NCBI RefSeq assembly: GCF_017916275.1
Contig: NZ_JAFMST010000020.1
Coordinates: 1 to 39,034 of the forward strand
Origin: Rubellimicrobium arenae
Lineage (GTDB): Bacteria; Pseudomonadota; Alphaproteobacteria; Rhodobacterales; Rhodobacteraceae
Reading direction: 5' to 3'
DNA: 39,034 bases
Shown: positions 1-8,379 of the stretch, piece after piece
Position numbering within the stretch: the stretch's first letter is position 1
Layout: every line of letters starts with the position of its first letter
Program-made: the position numbers and the translations under genes
Notes under the pieces: model-generated
Told to the model about the DNA's origin: nothing
Databases searched by the model: none
Seen by the model: the letters and a program-made list of their open reading frames with translations, nothing else

Positions 1-490
1 GCACGATCCCGTCCGCCAGGGAGCGGAGCGCGCCCGTGATCTCACCTGAGAGCGCCTCCCCCGGCAAGCCGCCCGCAAGAATCCGTGCCCTGCGCCGGTG
101 GCCCCGGCCATGCTCGGCGGCAGCCAGACGGGATCCGGGGCAGGGGAGGTCGACAGCTCGGCTTCAAGCTGCCAGCGGCATGGGCCAGCGCAGCCATGCG
201 GTCCCCCGCCGACCGGCCGGACGGCCGGCGAGGAGGCCGTCGACCCGCCGGCCGTGGCCGCGCCGGACCTCGTCCACCCGCGCCGAATCGGCGCCGCGCT
301 ATGGCTGCGGCCACGATCCTCCCCTTCACACAGATTGTGCTCTGCCCCCAATCGGAGCGGGTCAGGACAAGGGCATCGCTGCAGGCCAATCCCCCAGCCC
401 TTGGAAATCAATGAAAGCGGGCTTGAGGACGACAACTCTGCCCGCTGCCTCTCCCGTTCAACCTGATGCTGCTTGCCGACGGGTGCGGCT
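1..490. other. Left-edge stretch without a convincing gene
   Basis: I see no gene here that I can support. Open frames exist in several phases on both strands, but they are rich in Arg, Pro and Gly and resemble no family, as expected for non-coding GC-rich DNA. On the minus strand a GGGGGAGG motif (about 54-61) lies a plausible distance before a GTG at 43-45, so a gene running off the left edge may begin there. Only 15 codons would be visible, so this is a weak suggestion. Confidence 0.4.
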
Positions 491-1993
491 TTACGGCGAG
501 GCGGCGGCCAGGATCCTGTGGGCCTCATCGGACCCAGGAAACGTCGGGTCCAGATCAAGCGCATGTTGCAGAAGGTGCCGGCCCTCCTTGACTTGGCCTG
601 CAGCAATCAGGGCCAGCCCATGCCGGAACGCCAGGACGGGGCTGGCGGGCTCGGTGGTCCGCAGGGTGGCATAGCGCGTGGCAGCTTCCTCGGCATGGCC
701 GGCCTTCAGCTCGGCCCAAGCCAAGGTGTCCTGCACATCCGGGTTGCCGGGCGCCAGCTCGGCCGCGCGTCGAGCCAGGCCGAGCGCCCGCGACGGGTCC
801 TGATCGGACAGGACGGCAGCCAGGTTGTTCAGCGCGATCCAGGCATCCGGGGCGAGCTCCAGCGTCCGTTCATAGGCCGCGACCGCTGCGTCCATTCGAC
901 CGAGCTTCTCCTGCAACGTGCCCAGCCACAGGTAATCTCCGGCGACCGCGCCACTGCGCTGGGACAGCCGAACCGCTGGAGCGAGGGCGTCCTCCACTCG
1001 ATCAAGCCGGAACAGCGCAAGGCTCTCACCCTTGAGAAGAGCCGGGTTGTCACGGTCTGTCCCCAGGCCATCGCGGTAGCGGGCCAGGGCCTGCTCGTAG
1101 TTCCCCTGCGCGCCCAGGAGGTTGCCGACCTCGACGTCAAGCTGGACGTCGTCCGGGAACGATCGATCCGCATCGTTAAGGATCCTCGCGGCCTCCTCCA
1201 GTCGACCGGCGGCTACGGCCAGCCGTGCCAGGCCTACGGCGCCGGATGCGCTGGTGCCGCGGCCGGCGATGCGCGCAAAAAGATCCTTGGCCGCGTCGGA
1301 GTCGCCCTTGGCCAGATGTGCGTCGGCCAAGGCCTGAAGGACATCGTCCGGAGCGGTCCGGTCGTCCTGCCATGCGGCGAGTATCGCGATGGCATCGTCG
1401 GCTCGGCCGACCTGTAGGTAAAGCCGCGCGAGGTCGACCTTGACGCCGACATACTGGCCGGGAAGATCCCTGATCCCTGCCTCGAGATGCTCGATGGCGG
1501 CTTGCGTCTGGCCACGTCCGATGGCGATCAGGCCGAGCCGCTGGTGAGCCCGCCGATCCGAGGGATCGATGTCCAAGGCGGCCCGGAAGCTCGCCTCGGC
1601 CTCGTCGACGGAGCCGATGGCAAGCTGCACGATGCCAAGATTAGTCCAAGTGGAGGCCTGCCGGGGTTCGAAGCTCAGCGCCTTGTCAAACGCCGACAGG
1701 CTTTCCTCAATCCGCCCCACGCCAGCCAAGGCCATGCCCCGCAGCTCATAGGCCGCTGCCGAGGACAATCCGGCGGCCATCGCCGCGTCCACGGCGTTCA
1801 ATGCCTCGCCTGGCTTCCCGGCCTCCATCAGGGCCAGTGCCTCGCGGAGCCGCGCATCCCCTTGGATGGGGCCTAGCTGAAAGAGCGGATCCTCGAGTGC
1901 CCCGTCGAACGAAGTGGCGGCGGAGAGCGGGACTGCCCCCAGTCCCAGGGCCGCCAGGACAAGCAAAGGCAGAAGACGGCGCGCTCGGCTCAT
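491..1993 (-). CDS. Secreted TPR-repeat protein
   Basis: This 500-residue protein starts with a signal peptide (Arg-rich start, then LLPLLVLAALGLGAVPLSA) and is otherwise a run of tetratricopeptide repeats from about residue 45 to the end. Typical TPR signatures such as AYERTLELAPDAW and SFRAALDIDPSDRRA recur every 34 residues. TPRs form alpha-helical scaffolds for protein-protein binding; no enzyme domain is present. I chose the second ATG (1993) because GGAGG lies 8 bases before it, inside the codons of an upstream ATG at 2008. It follows the VWA/VPLPA protein by 96 bases on the same strand, so the two are probably co-transcribed. By inference it acts in the periplasm as an assembly partner for that exported protein. 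It resembles the TPR proteins found with PEP-CTERM/exosortase systems, but I cannot assign it to a named family. Confidence 0.85.
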   Translation of the reverse strand: MSRARRLLPLLVLAALGLGAVPLSAATSFDGALEDPLFQLGPIQGDARLREALALMEAGKPGEALNAVDAAMAAGLSSAAAYELRGMALAGVGRIEESLSAFDKALSFEPRQASTWTNLGIVQLAIGSVDEAEASFRAALDIDPSDRRAHQRLGLIAIGRGQTQAAIEHLEAGIRDLPGQYVGVKVDLARLYLQVGRADDAIAILAAWQDDRTAPDDVLQALADAHLAKGDSDAAKDLFARIAGRGTSASGAVGLARLAVAAGRLEEAARILNDADRSFPDDVQLDVEVGNLLGAQGNYEQALARYRDGLGTDRDNPALLKGESLALFRLDRVEDALAPAVRLSQRSGAVAGDYLWLGTLQEKLGRMDAAVAAYERTLELAPDAWIALNNLAAVLSDQDPSRALGLARRAAELAPGNPDVQDTLAWAELKAGHAEEAATRYATLRTTEPASPVLAFRHGLALIAAGQVKEGRHLLQHALDLDPTFPGSDEAHRILAAASP

Positions 1994-2089
1994 GTGGGTT
2001 TCCTCCATCCGGCGGATCTGACGGGCAGGCTAGCGACCAAGGCGCATCCGTGCGAGGCCCCTTGGACAGGAGCCCCGCACGCGGTGCCG

Positions 2090-3154
2090 TCAGAACCAGC
2101 GGTTCCGCAGCACCAAGCCCGCGCCCAAGGCGCTCAGCAGCAGAGGCAGAGTGGCGGGCAACGGGATCGGAGCGGGCGTGTCGTCATCGCCCACCACGAA
2201 GGAGTCGGCCTCGGACGCGATCGCGCCACCGTCCACCAAGGCATCGATGTTGAACGCGCAACTGCCCTCAGATGTACCGGTGAAGGTCACTTCGAAGGTG
2301 AAATCGCGGTCCACGGAGCGGTCGTATGATCCCGAGTAGCCGGGCGAGGTGCTCACGCTCACGCAGCTGGAGTCCCCTGTCACGGCAAGGTCGACCGTGC
2401 TGTAGTCGTCGAAGGTGGTGTCGATGGCGTCGATGATGGCCTCGCTCACACCCGTCCCATCGCCGCTCACGCCGAAGATCTCGCCGCCGGTGGCATCGGT
2501 GATCCGGGTGGCCTGTCCGCCCTCGTCGAGCCCGGTCCCGGTCGTCCCGACGTTGACCGCATGGACGATGATGCCCTTGTCCTCGAGCGCGCCGGTGGCC
2601 GAAGCCTCGGTGTAGGCATCGCCCAGGTAGTCCCGATCCGCCCCGGGTGCATCGCCGAACCATACGATCACGCGCGTCGAGCCCTCGCGCCATGCCGTGC
2701 TGTCGGCCGTGATCTCCAGCCCTCCGAAGTTGAATTCGGGGAGGTCGCCGCCACCGCCTGGGGACAGGGAGTTGATCCCGGCCTGGACGGCCGCCGTGTC
2801 GGACGTCAACGCCGTCGCCAGCCGATACGGCGTCGAGTCGCTGACATCCTTGTAGTCGACGACGCCGAAGTTGACGTCGCCGAAGCCGCTCAGCGTCGAC
2901 AGGATCGAGTTGGCGTTGCTCCGCACGTCCGAGATCACGCCGCCCATCGAACCTGTGGTGTCGACCACGAACATGACATCGAGCCGAGCGGAATCGGGTC
3001 GGCCTGCCGAGACGGTCACGGTCTTTTCGATCGTCACCGACTCGCCCACGTCGAGCGTTCCGGAATAGGCGGCTGGATCGATCGAGTCGGCGAGTGCGGA
3101 ACTCGCCGTAAAGGCGAGCATAAGGCTCGCAAAGCCTCTGAACAGGTTCTTCAT
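2090..3154 (-). CDS. von Willebrand factor A domain protein with VPLPA-CTERM-like sorting tail
   Basis: This 354-residue exported protein has a signal peptide (residues 1-22, ending SSALA), a beta-rich N-terminal segment, and a von Willebrand A domain from about residue 58. The domain carries the metal-binding MIDAS start DTTGS at residues 65-69. A second beta-rich region follows, and the tail has the form of a PEP-CTERM/VPLPA sorting signal: PIPLPA, a hydrophobic helix, and a short Arg-containing end. Proteins with this tail are processed by an exosortase at the inner membrane and delivered to the surface; none is encoded in this window. The ATG at 3154 is preferred over an in-frame TTG three codons upstream because GGGAGG sits 11 bases before it. 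VWA domains bind ligands or matrix through a divalent metal, so adhesion or matrix assembly is a fair inference; the ligand is unknown. The TPR gene follows on the same strand. Confidence 0.88.
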   Translation of the reverse strand: MKNLFRGFASLMLAFTASSALADSIDPAAYSGTLDVGESVTIEKTVTVSAGRPDSARLDVMFVVDTTGSMGGVISDVRSNANSILSTLSGFGDVNFGVVDYKDVSDSTPYRLATALTSDTAAVQAGINSLSPGGGGDLPEFNFGGLEITADSTAWREGSTRVIVWFGDAPGADRDYLGDAYTEASATGALEDKGIIVHAVNVGTTGTGLDEGGQATRITDATGGEIFGVSGDGTGVSEAIIDAIDTTFDDYSTVDLAVTGDSSCVSVSTSPGYSGSYDRSVDRDFTFEVTFTGTSEGSCAFNIDALVDGGAIASEADSFVVGDDDTPAPIPLPATLPLLLSALGAGLVLRNRWF

Positions 3155-3338
3155 TGTACCCAAGCCCTCCCAAAAACACCGAAACGTGCGTTTCGGCCCT
3201 AGTAGGTTAACAGAAAGTTGACCTTGGGGAAATTAATCAATCTTCGGAAACGATCGGGGAGGTCCCGTCGCCGAGCCTGTCGAACCCTGGCATCGGGGCG
3301 TCACGCATTGGCAACGGATGACTCAGCCTCCCTATTCT

Positions 3339-3386
3339 CCGGCGAGCATCCGGAGTCACGACCCGGCAAGCATCCGGAGTCACGAC
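3339..3386. repeat. Two tandem copies of a 24-bp unit
   Basis: Units at 3339-3362 and 3363-3386 both start CCGGC, continue AGCATCCGGAGTCACGAC, and differ at only two positions. The second copy follows the first directly. Function unknown; it lies in non-coding DNA about 190 bases upstream of the VWA gene. Confidence 0.8.
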
Positions 3387-3583
3387 AAGGCAGGGCGCAA
3401 GGGGGCCTGCCTACGCCAACGGGAGCGGATCTCGCCGCTCCGAAATCGCGGCGCCTGATTGTGGCGACCTCCGTAGGGCCGACCAGCCTCCGCGCCGACC
3501 TCACCCGTCTGGCGCTCTTCCTTGGCCGTGCGGGGCCGCTTCGTTCAGCAGGTTCGAGGGCGACCATCTCGAGGCGGAGATGA

Positions 3584-3613
3584 AGCCGGGCCGCGACGTG
3601 CGGCGGCCCGGCT
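3584..3613 (-). terminator. Strong hairpin just after the sugar dehydrogenase gene
   Basis: A perfect 11-bp stem (AGCCGGGCCGC at 3584-3594 with GCGGCCCGGCT at 3603-3613) has an 8-base loop and lies 8 bases beyond the stop codon of the minus-strand dehydrogenase gene. No U-tract follows, so it may act as a 3' stabiliser or a weak intrinsic terminator. Confidence 0.6.
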
Positions 3614-3621
3614 GACTGGCC

Positions 3622-4917
3622 TTAGGCGCCCGTCACGCGCCAGATCACGTCCCCTACGTCGTCGGCTACGAGCAGCGAGCCATCCGGACCGATGGCCACC
3701 CCGACCGGCCGCCCATAGGAGAACTTCTCGTCCGGCGCCAGGAATCCCGAGAGAATCTCGCGCGGTGGTCCAACCGGGCGACCGTTCTCGAACGGGATGA
3801 AGACGACCTTGTAGCCGCTGAGCGTCGAGCGGTTCCATGACCCGTGCTGCCCGACAACCATTCCATCCGGAAAGCCGGGCAGGGTCCCCGCCGGCAGCCA
3901 GCAGAGCCCCAGGGAAGCCGTATGTCCCCCAAGCGCGTAGTCCGGTGTCACGGCCTTGGCCACCATTGCGATGTCCTGCGGCACTCGATCATCGACGGTC
4001 TGGCCCCAGTAGCAGAACGGCCAGCCATAGAACGCGCCATCCTGGACGGAGGTCAGGTAGTCGGGCGGCGTCTCATCGCCCAGCCCGTCGCGTTCGTTAA
4101 CCACGGTCCAGAGGGCTCCGGTCGTGGGCTCCCAGGCCAGCCCCACCGGGTTGCGCAGGCCCGAGGCGAAGATGCGGCTCGCGCCGGTTTCGAGGTCGAT
4201 CTCATAGATGGCGGCCCGGCCCTTCTCCTTGTCGAAGCCGCTTTCACCGATGTTGCTGAGCGAGCCGACCCCGGCATAGAGCTTGCGCCCGTCGGGGCTC
4301 GGCAGGAGGCTCCGTGTCCAATGGCCGGCAGGCTTGAAGCCGACCATCTTCCTGCCTTCCCCGGTAATTCGGGTCGCGCCCTCGGAATAGTCGTAGGCGT
4401 AGACGCCATCGGTGTTGCCCACGTAGAAGGTGCCGTCCAGCATGGCCATGCCGAAAGGATGGTTGAGCCCTTCCATGAACGTATGGCGCTCCTCGGCCAC
4501 GCCATCGCCGTCCGCGTCCCGAAGGAGGGTGATGCGGTTCGGACTATCGCCCACGGCCGCAGCCCGCTTCATCGTGGTGTGCATGGCATAATCGAAAAGG
4601 GTGGTGATCGGTCCTCCGGGGACGCCCAGGGCTTCGGCCGTCACCACATCGCCGTTGGGCAGGACATGGATCCAGCGCGGGTGCTTGAGACCAGCCGCGA
4701 ACGCGTTCACCTTGAGCCCGGGCGCGGCCGTGGGCGTCTGGCCTTCGGTCCAACCGCGGGCGGTGGGCATCTTCAGTGTTGGTATCCCCTGAGGCTTGGC
4801 CTCGGGAATGCTGGGGCTGCTGCCAATGGCAGGCTCGCCTTTCATGGTGCCCCATTGCCGCAAGAGGATCATCGTGCCACCGATCATGGCTACGATCTGC
4901 GCGAAGATTTTCGACAT
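3622..4917 (-). CDS. PQQ-type sugar dehydrogenase (glucose/sorbosone dehydrogenase family)
   Basis: This 431-residue protein has a short N-terminal hydrophobic segment (residues 5-18) and then a six-bladed beta-propeller of the glucose/sorbosone dehydrogenase family. Typical signatures are LPNGDVVTAEA, GLRNPVGLAWEP, DGAFYGWPFCYWGQ and GQHGSWNRSTLSGYKV. Family members oxidise aldoses or sorbosone in the periplasm with pyrroloquinoline quinone and pass electrons to the respiratory chain; the substrate cannot be read from sequence. An upstream extension of 40 codons is open, but it is Arg/Pro-rich and lacks homology. The ATG at 4917 has AGGA at a good distance, so it is the likelier start. A (CTGGC)6 repeat lies about 130 bases upstream. 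It follows the creatininase-family gene by 203 bases on the same strand. No PQQ biosynthesis genes are visible. Confidence 0.88.
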   Translation of the reverse strand: MSKIFAQIVAMIGGTMILLRQWGTMKGEPAIGSSPSIPEAKPQGIPTLKMPTARGWTEGQTPTAAPGLKVNAFAAGLKHPRWIHVLPNGDVVTAEALGVPGGPITTLFDYAMHTTMKRAAAVGDSPNRITLLRDADGDGVAEERHTFMEGLNHPFGMAMLDGTFYVGNTDGVYAYDYSEGATRITGEGRKMVGFKPAGHWTRSLLPSPDGRKLYAGVGSLSNIGESGFDKEKGRAAIYEIDLETGASRIFASGLRNPVGLAWEPTTGALWTVVNERDGLGDETPPDYLTSVQDGAFYGWPFCYWGQTVDDRVPQDIAMVAKAVTPDYALGGHTASLGLCWLPAGTLPGFPDGMVVGQHGSWNRSTLSGYKVVFIPFENGRPVGPPREILSGFLAPDEKFSYGRPVGVAIGPDGSLLVADDVGDVIWRVTGA

Positions 4918-5045
4918 ACCTGCTTTCCTGAATGACCTCACCGGTATGTCAGGTGAAAGTTGACAAGGAAACATGGTCCGGGCGGGGCAGGGCGGCCGGC
5001 CGTGCCATGAGTTTCGCGCGACGCGCAGCCCTCGCACTCCCGGTG

Positions 5046-5075
5046 CTGGCCTGGCCTGGCCTGGCCTGGCCTGGC
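5046..5075. repeat. (CTGGC)6 tandem pentanucleotide repeat
   Basis: Six perfect head-to-tail copies of CTGGC lie between the creatininase-family gene and the sugar dehydrogenase gene, about 130-160 bases upstream of the dehydrogenase start. Perfect short repeats of this kind are prone to slippage. Confidence 0.95.
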
Positions 5076-5120
5076 CGGATCAGGAGCGGCGTTCGACACC
5101 GAGATCCTGGGCCGGTCCCG

Positions 5121-5924
5121 TCATCCAGCCGAAAGCGTGACCCAGTCGCCCTGGGTTACCCGGAAGCGGTCCCAGAGATCGTCGACGTCGGACAGCGTCA
5201 GGAAAGCATCCGCTGGGATGTCGGGCAGGTCGAGCGCGCTGACCGCTTGGCCGATCCTGTCCAGCGACGCTCCCAGGATGCGGGTTCCCTCGTCGGCGCT
5301 GGCCTCCTCGACGTCCGGGTTCTGGGCGAAGCGCCCCAAGGGGTCCGTCCCGACACGGCCCGCACGGGAGAGGTCGACCAGATCAGGGCGGATCGCCAGG
5401 AGTTGCGACAGCTCGTAACGCCCGGCGTGGTCGCCCGTAAACCGCCCCGCAACCAGTTCCGGATCGGTCCGGACGAAATGGGCCATCCCGAACGCGTCCG
5501 AGAACGCTTCGACGACCCGCCTCAGATCGGCCTGCGCGCCGTGATGGCCGCTGATGAGCACCAGCCCGCGAAATCCGGCGTTCCGGAAGGCACGAAGCTG
5601 ATAGAGCAGGGTCTGGAACACGACCTGCGGCGGCAGGGCGCCAAGGCGAGGGTTCACCCCGCCCATCACCTCCTCGAGCCACGGCGCATGATAGCCGGTC
5701 TCGTGGACATGGTAATTCATCGTGGGGGCGACGATGCCACCGAAGCGATGCGCCGCCTCGTCGCAGAGCCAATCGGCCTTGATGGTATCCAGTCCGAACG
5801 GGGCCACGTGGCCATGCGGCTCGCAGAGCCCCATGGGCAGGTAGACGACGGGGCAGGCAGCCTGCCGCGCGAGGAACTCCTGAGGCTTCAGGGTTTCCCA
5901 GCGCACATCCTCGCGGAAGATCAT
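5121..5924 (-). CDS. Creatininase-family amidohydrolase
   Basis: This 267-residue protein belongs to the creatininase/creatinine amidohydrolase family, which are metal-dependent enzymes that open cyclic amides or related C-N bonds. The metal-binding motif is present near the N terminus (LPMGLCEPHGHVAPFGLD, with E35, H37, H39 and D46). SGHHGAQAD replaces the more usual GNGGN, and GDHAGRYELS provides the later Asp/His/Glu ligands. I took the ATG at 5924, preceded by GAGAG, rather than a start 23 codons upstream that lacks a ribosome site. The gene follows the desaturase by 65 bases and may share its transcript. The substrate is unknown: relatives act on creatinine, on cofactor precursors such as the mycofactocin peptide, or on pyrimidine intermediates, and no partner gene here discriminates. 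Confidence 0.85.
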   Translation of the reverse strand: MIFREDVRWETLKPQEFLARQAACPVVYLPMGLCEPHGHVAPFGLDTIKADWLCDEAAHRFGGIVAPTMNYHVHETGYHAPWLEEVMGGVNPRLGALPPQVVFQTLLYQLRAFRNAGFRGLVLISGHHGAQADLRRVVEAFSDAFGMAHFVRTDPELVAGRFTGDHAGRYELSQLLAIRPDLVDLSRAGRVGTDPLGRFAQNPDVEEASADEGTRILGASLDRIGQAVSALDLPDIPADAFLTLSDVDDLWDRFRVTQGDWVTLSAG

Positions 5925-5989
5925 GGATTGCTCTCGGTTCGAAAGGGCGATGGGACGGCCCCTTGCGAGCCCGTTCCGTACGCCTCGGT

Positions 5990-7060
5990 TCAAGCGACTG
6001 CGGTGGGCCGTGCCGGCGAGGGCACATCGCGCTGCACGAAGTATCCCGGATCATGCGCCTGCCGCCACATGGCTGGCAGCACCTCCCGCGTGACGTCCCA
6101 AAGACTCGTGTAGGTCTGGGGCAACTGGCTCTGAACCATCCGGTGAAGCACCGGCAGGTTGTAATAGGGGATGAGCGGATGGACGTGGTGCTCGATGTGG
6201 TAGTTCAGGTTGGCGTACAGGAACTCGCCGACCGGATTCATGATGAAGGTGCGCGTGTTGAGCCGGTGGTCATGGGAATCCTCGGCCAGCCCCGCATGCT
6301 GGGACAGGAAGCCGAAGAAGTTCAGCCAGTTGGCATAGACGCGCGGACCCCAGATGAACAGGAGCGGGACGACGTTGCCCAGGGCCACGCACCAGGCGCC
6401 GACGCCCAGAAGGGCAGCCAGGTAGAGGCGGCTGGACCAGATGACCTTCGGCCATTCGCTTTCGGGCACGTAGTATTGCGAGTTGGCCGAACGGATGCCG
6501 AAGGAGTGCAGCAGGATGCCCTTCAGCTCGCCTTTGGCGGACATCAGGAAGAAGAAATCCGATGCGATCCGCACCAGATCGGCGGGGCGGGTCACCATGA
6601 TCTCGGGATCGTATCCCACATGGATCGTATCGGTGTGGTGACGCGCGTGACGCCAGCGCCAGTCAATCGGCTCCTTGAGCGTCATGAACAGGCAGAGCCG
6701 ACAGAAGGCCTCGTTCAGCCAGCGCGAGCGGAAGGTCGCGCCATGGCCCAAGTCATGGGAGCGCGGGTCGCAGGAACTGTAGATCGTGCCATAGGCGAAG
6801 AAGGCCGGAACGGCCCACCAGGACCAGAGGCTGAGATAGGCCACATAGCCCGACACGCCCAGGAGCCCCAGCCAGAGCAGGTAGTTCGCCAGCGGCCGGG
6901 CGTCCTGCCGTTGCATGAGCGTCCTGAGCTCCTTCCGGGGAATGTCGAAGGTCCACCACTCGCCTTCGTTGGCGACAGGAACCTCGGCCTGCGCGAGGTC
7001 GGTGTTCGAGGAAAAGCCCCTGGCGAGGGCATATCTTTCCGGGACGCTCTTCAGGATCAT
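5990..7060 (-). CDS. Membrane fatty acid desaturase
   Basis: This 356-residue integral membrane di-iron enzyme has the three histidine boxes of the desaturase/hydroxylase superfamily: HDLGH at residues 102-106, HARHH at 138-142 and HIEHH at 288-292. Paired hydrophobic spans lie between boxes (about 58-95 and 212-240). It should introduce a double bond or hydroxyl into acyl chains or a related lipid at the inner membrane, using O2 and an electron donor; the position attacked is not deducible. The ATG at 7060 has an excellent ribosome site (GGAGGAGG) 7 bases upstream. The frame stays open far further upstream, but that part is the shadow of the divergent LacI gene. A perfect palindrome lies between candidate promoter boxes just upstream, so control by the divergent LacI-type regulator is a reasonable inference. 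Confidence 0.9.
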   Translation of the reverse strand: MILKSVPERYALARGFSSNTDLAQAEVPVANEGEWWTFDIPRKELRTLMQRQDARPLANYLLWLGLLGVSGYVAYLSLWSWWAVPAFFAYGTIYSSCDPRSHDLGHGATFRSRWLNEAFCRLCLFMTLKEPIDWRWRHARHHTDTIHVGYDPEIMVTRPADLVRIASDFFFLMSAKGELKGILLHSFGIRSANSQYYVPESEWPKVIWSSRLYLAALLGVGAWCVALGNVVPLLFIWGPRVYANWLNFFGFLSQHAGLAEDSHDHRLNTRTFIMNPVGEFLYANLNYHIEHHVHPLIPYYNLPVLHRMVQSQLPQTYTSLWDVTREVLPAMWRQAHDPGYFVQRDVPSPARPTAVA

Positions 7061-7090
7061 GGGAACCTCCTCCGATATTCTCCCTTCCCG

Positions 7091-7119
7091 GGTGTAAGGT
7101 CGAGGGCCTCGACCCACAA
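7091..7119 (-). promoter_or_regulatory. Candidate desaturase promoter with a palindromic operator
   Basis: On the minus strand TTGTGG (7114-7119) and TACACC (7091-7096) are 17 bases apart and could be -35 and -10 boxes for the desaturase. The spacer is almost exactly filled by a perfect 17-bp palindrome, GGTCGAGG-G-CCTCGACC, at 7098-7114. A repressor bound there would block polymerase. The adjacent divergent LacI-family gene is the obvious candidate. The palindrome is seen directly; the promoter boxes are weak matches. Confidence 0.5.
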
Positions 7120-7189
7120 CGATCTTGCCATATTTCGTGTCATCATGCTTCATGGGGGAGCTTGTTGATGGTTCACGGAGTGTCATGGC

Positions 7190-8233
7190 GTGAATAGGGT
7201 GACGATCGCGGACCTGGCCCAGGCTGCCGGCGTCAGCGTCTCGACGGTCAATCGCGTGCTGTCGGGCAACGCCAAGGTCCGCACGGAAACCATCGAGCAT
7301 GTGCTCGCCGTGGCGCAGCAGTTGAACTTCTACGGGACCTCCGCCATCCGAAGCCGCCTCAAGAAGGATCAGACCCCCTGCCATCTCGGCCTTCTCCTCC
7401 AGCAGGAGACGATGCCGTTCCATAGCGAGCTGGGCCGCCGGTTTCGGGCCGAGGTCGATCGAATGGAGGAACGGCATCTGGTGGCTCATGTGGAGCACAC
7501 CGACGACCTCGATCCCATGGTCGTGGCCGACCGTCTCCGCAAGCTGGGGACCCGCTGCAGCGCCGTCGCCTTGGCCGTGGCCGATCATCCGGCGGTCAAC
7601 CGTGTCGTCGACGATCTGGCCGCCGAAGGCAAAGCCGTCTTCACGGTGGTCTCGGACCTGAGCGCGAGCGGTCGGGCCGGTTATGTCGGCCTCGACAACC
7701 GCCTGTTCGGGCGCGCGGCGGCCTGGTACGCCGCTCACCTCATTCGGCAGGGCTCCGAAGCCGTGGTTGTCATGGGCACGCATCGGCACCTTTGCCAGGA
7801 GCAGCGCGAGATGGGCTTCCGGTCCTACCTGCGCGAGCACGCGCCCGACCTGACGCTGCTGGAGACGGCCACGACGCTCGAGATGGATCAGGGCGCCTAC
7901 GAGGTGACTCGGGACCTCCTTCGTCGGCACCCAAACCTTGGCTTGATCTACGTGACGGGCGGGGGGGTCCGGGGTTGCCTGCGGGCCTTGCGCGAGGTGG
8001 ATGGCTCTCCGCGTCCCCGTGTCATCAGTTGCGAGCTCAATGCCGACACCCAGGCCGCGCTTGTGGATGGATTGCTTACCGTGGCCTTGGCCCATCCCAT
8101 GGGAACTCTCGTGGATCGGCTCGTCCGCGTCATGGTCGCCGCGACGGATCCGGCCGAAGGCTTCGCCGGAGGCGATACCCTGGTGCCCTATGTCACGGTG
8201 ACCTCCGAGAACGCGTATAGTGATGCGCTCTGA
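7190..8233 (+). CDS. LacI-family transcriptional regulator
   Basis: This 347-residue regulator starts at GTG 7190, with GGAG 9 bases upstream. Residues 4-50 form a classic LacI helix-turn-helix and hinge (TIADLAQAAGVSVSTVNRVL). The rest is a periplasmic-binding-protein-like sensor domain that would bind a sugar or sugar-like effector. The sensor half (for example SRLKKDQTPCHLGLLLQQE) resembles regulators next to ribose/rhizopine-type ABC transport genes more than LacI itself. The gene is divergent from the desaturase and is followed after 146 bases by a sugar-binding protein gene on the same strand. By inference it controls the binding protein and possibly the desaturase through the palindrome at 7098-7114. 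Confidence 0.9.
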   Translation: MNRVTIADLAQAAGVSVSTVNRVLSGNAKVRTETIEHVLAVAQQLNFYGTSAIRSRLKKDQTPCHLGLLLQQETMPFHSELGRRFRAEVDRMEERHLVAHVEHTDDLDPMVVADRLRKLGTRCSAVALAVADHPAVNRVVDDLAAEGKAVFTVVSDLSASGRAGYVGLDNRLFGRAAAWYAAHLIRQGSEAVVVMGTHRHLCQEQREMGFRSYLREHAPDLTLLETATTLEMDQGAYEVTRDLLRRHPNLGLIYVTGGGVRGCLRALREVDGSPRPRVISCELNADTQAALVDGLLTVALAHPMGTLVDRLVRVMVAATDPAEGFAGGDTLVPYVTVTSENAYSDAL

Positions 8234-8379
8234 CACGCCTTGACCTGATTGCCTGCGGGTCATGATCTGAATGACACAGAATATCTCAGGCGTCTTGTCG
8301 GGTGGGCCGCTGTCGGTCCAGGCTGCCCTCCAGAACAATCAGCGACGGCGATCGGACCGTTGCGGAGGAGGAGGAAGAC

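Larger units (their letters stand above)
3155..3621. other. Intergenic region with a tandem repeat and a terminator
   Basis: This region lies between the start of the VWA gene and the end of the sugar dehydrogenase gene, both on the minus strand. It should hold the VWA promoter in its AT-richer part (about 3195-3245), a two-copy 24-bp repeat and the dehydrogenase terminator, listed separately. No coding frame is convincing. Confidence 0.5.

Noticed and set aside
473-1417. A 314-codon plus-strand frame opposite the TPR gene
   Set aside because: The minus strand shows regular TPR repeats and a signal peptide, so this frame is a shadow.
3339-3386. Possible CRISPR-like repeats
   Set aside because: Only two copies with no spacer between them, so this is a tandem duplication, not an array. 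No other CRISPR-like pattern was seen in the window.
8259-8275. Short inverted repeat GTCAT-N7-ATGAC before the sugar-binding protein gene
   Set aside because: The arms are only five bases and do not match the palindrome at 7098-7114, so I do not call it a LacI site.
5990-8338. A 782-codon minus-strand frame covering the desaturase and the region opposite the LacI gene
   Set aside because: Only the part from ATG 7060 has desaturase content and a ribosome site. The rest is the antisense shadow of the LacI gene, where GC-rich codon bias keeps the opposite frame open.
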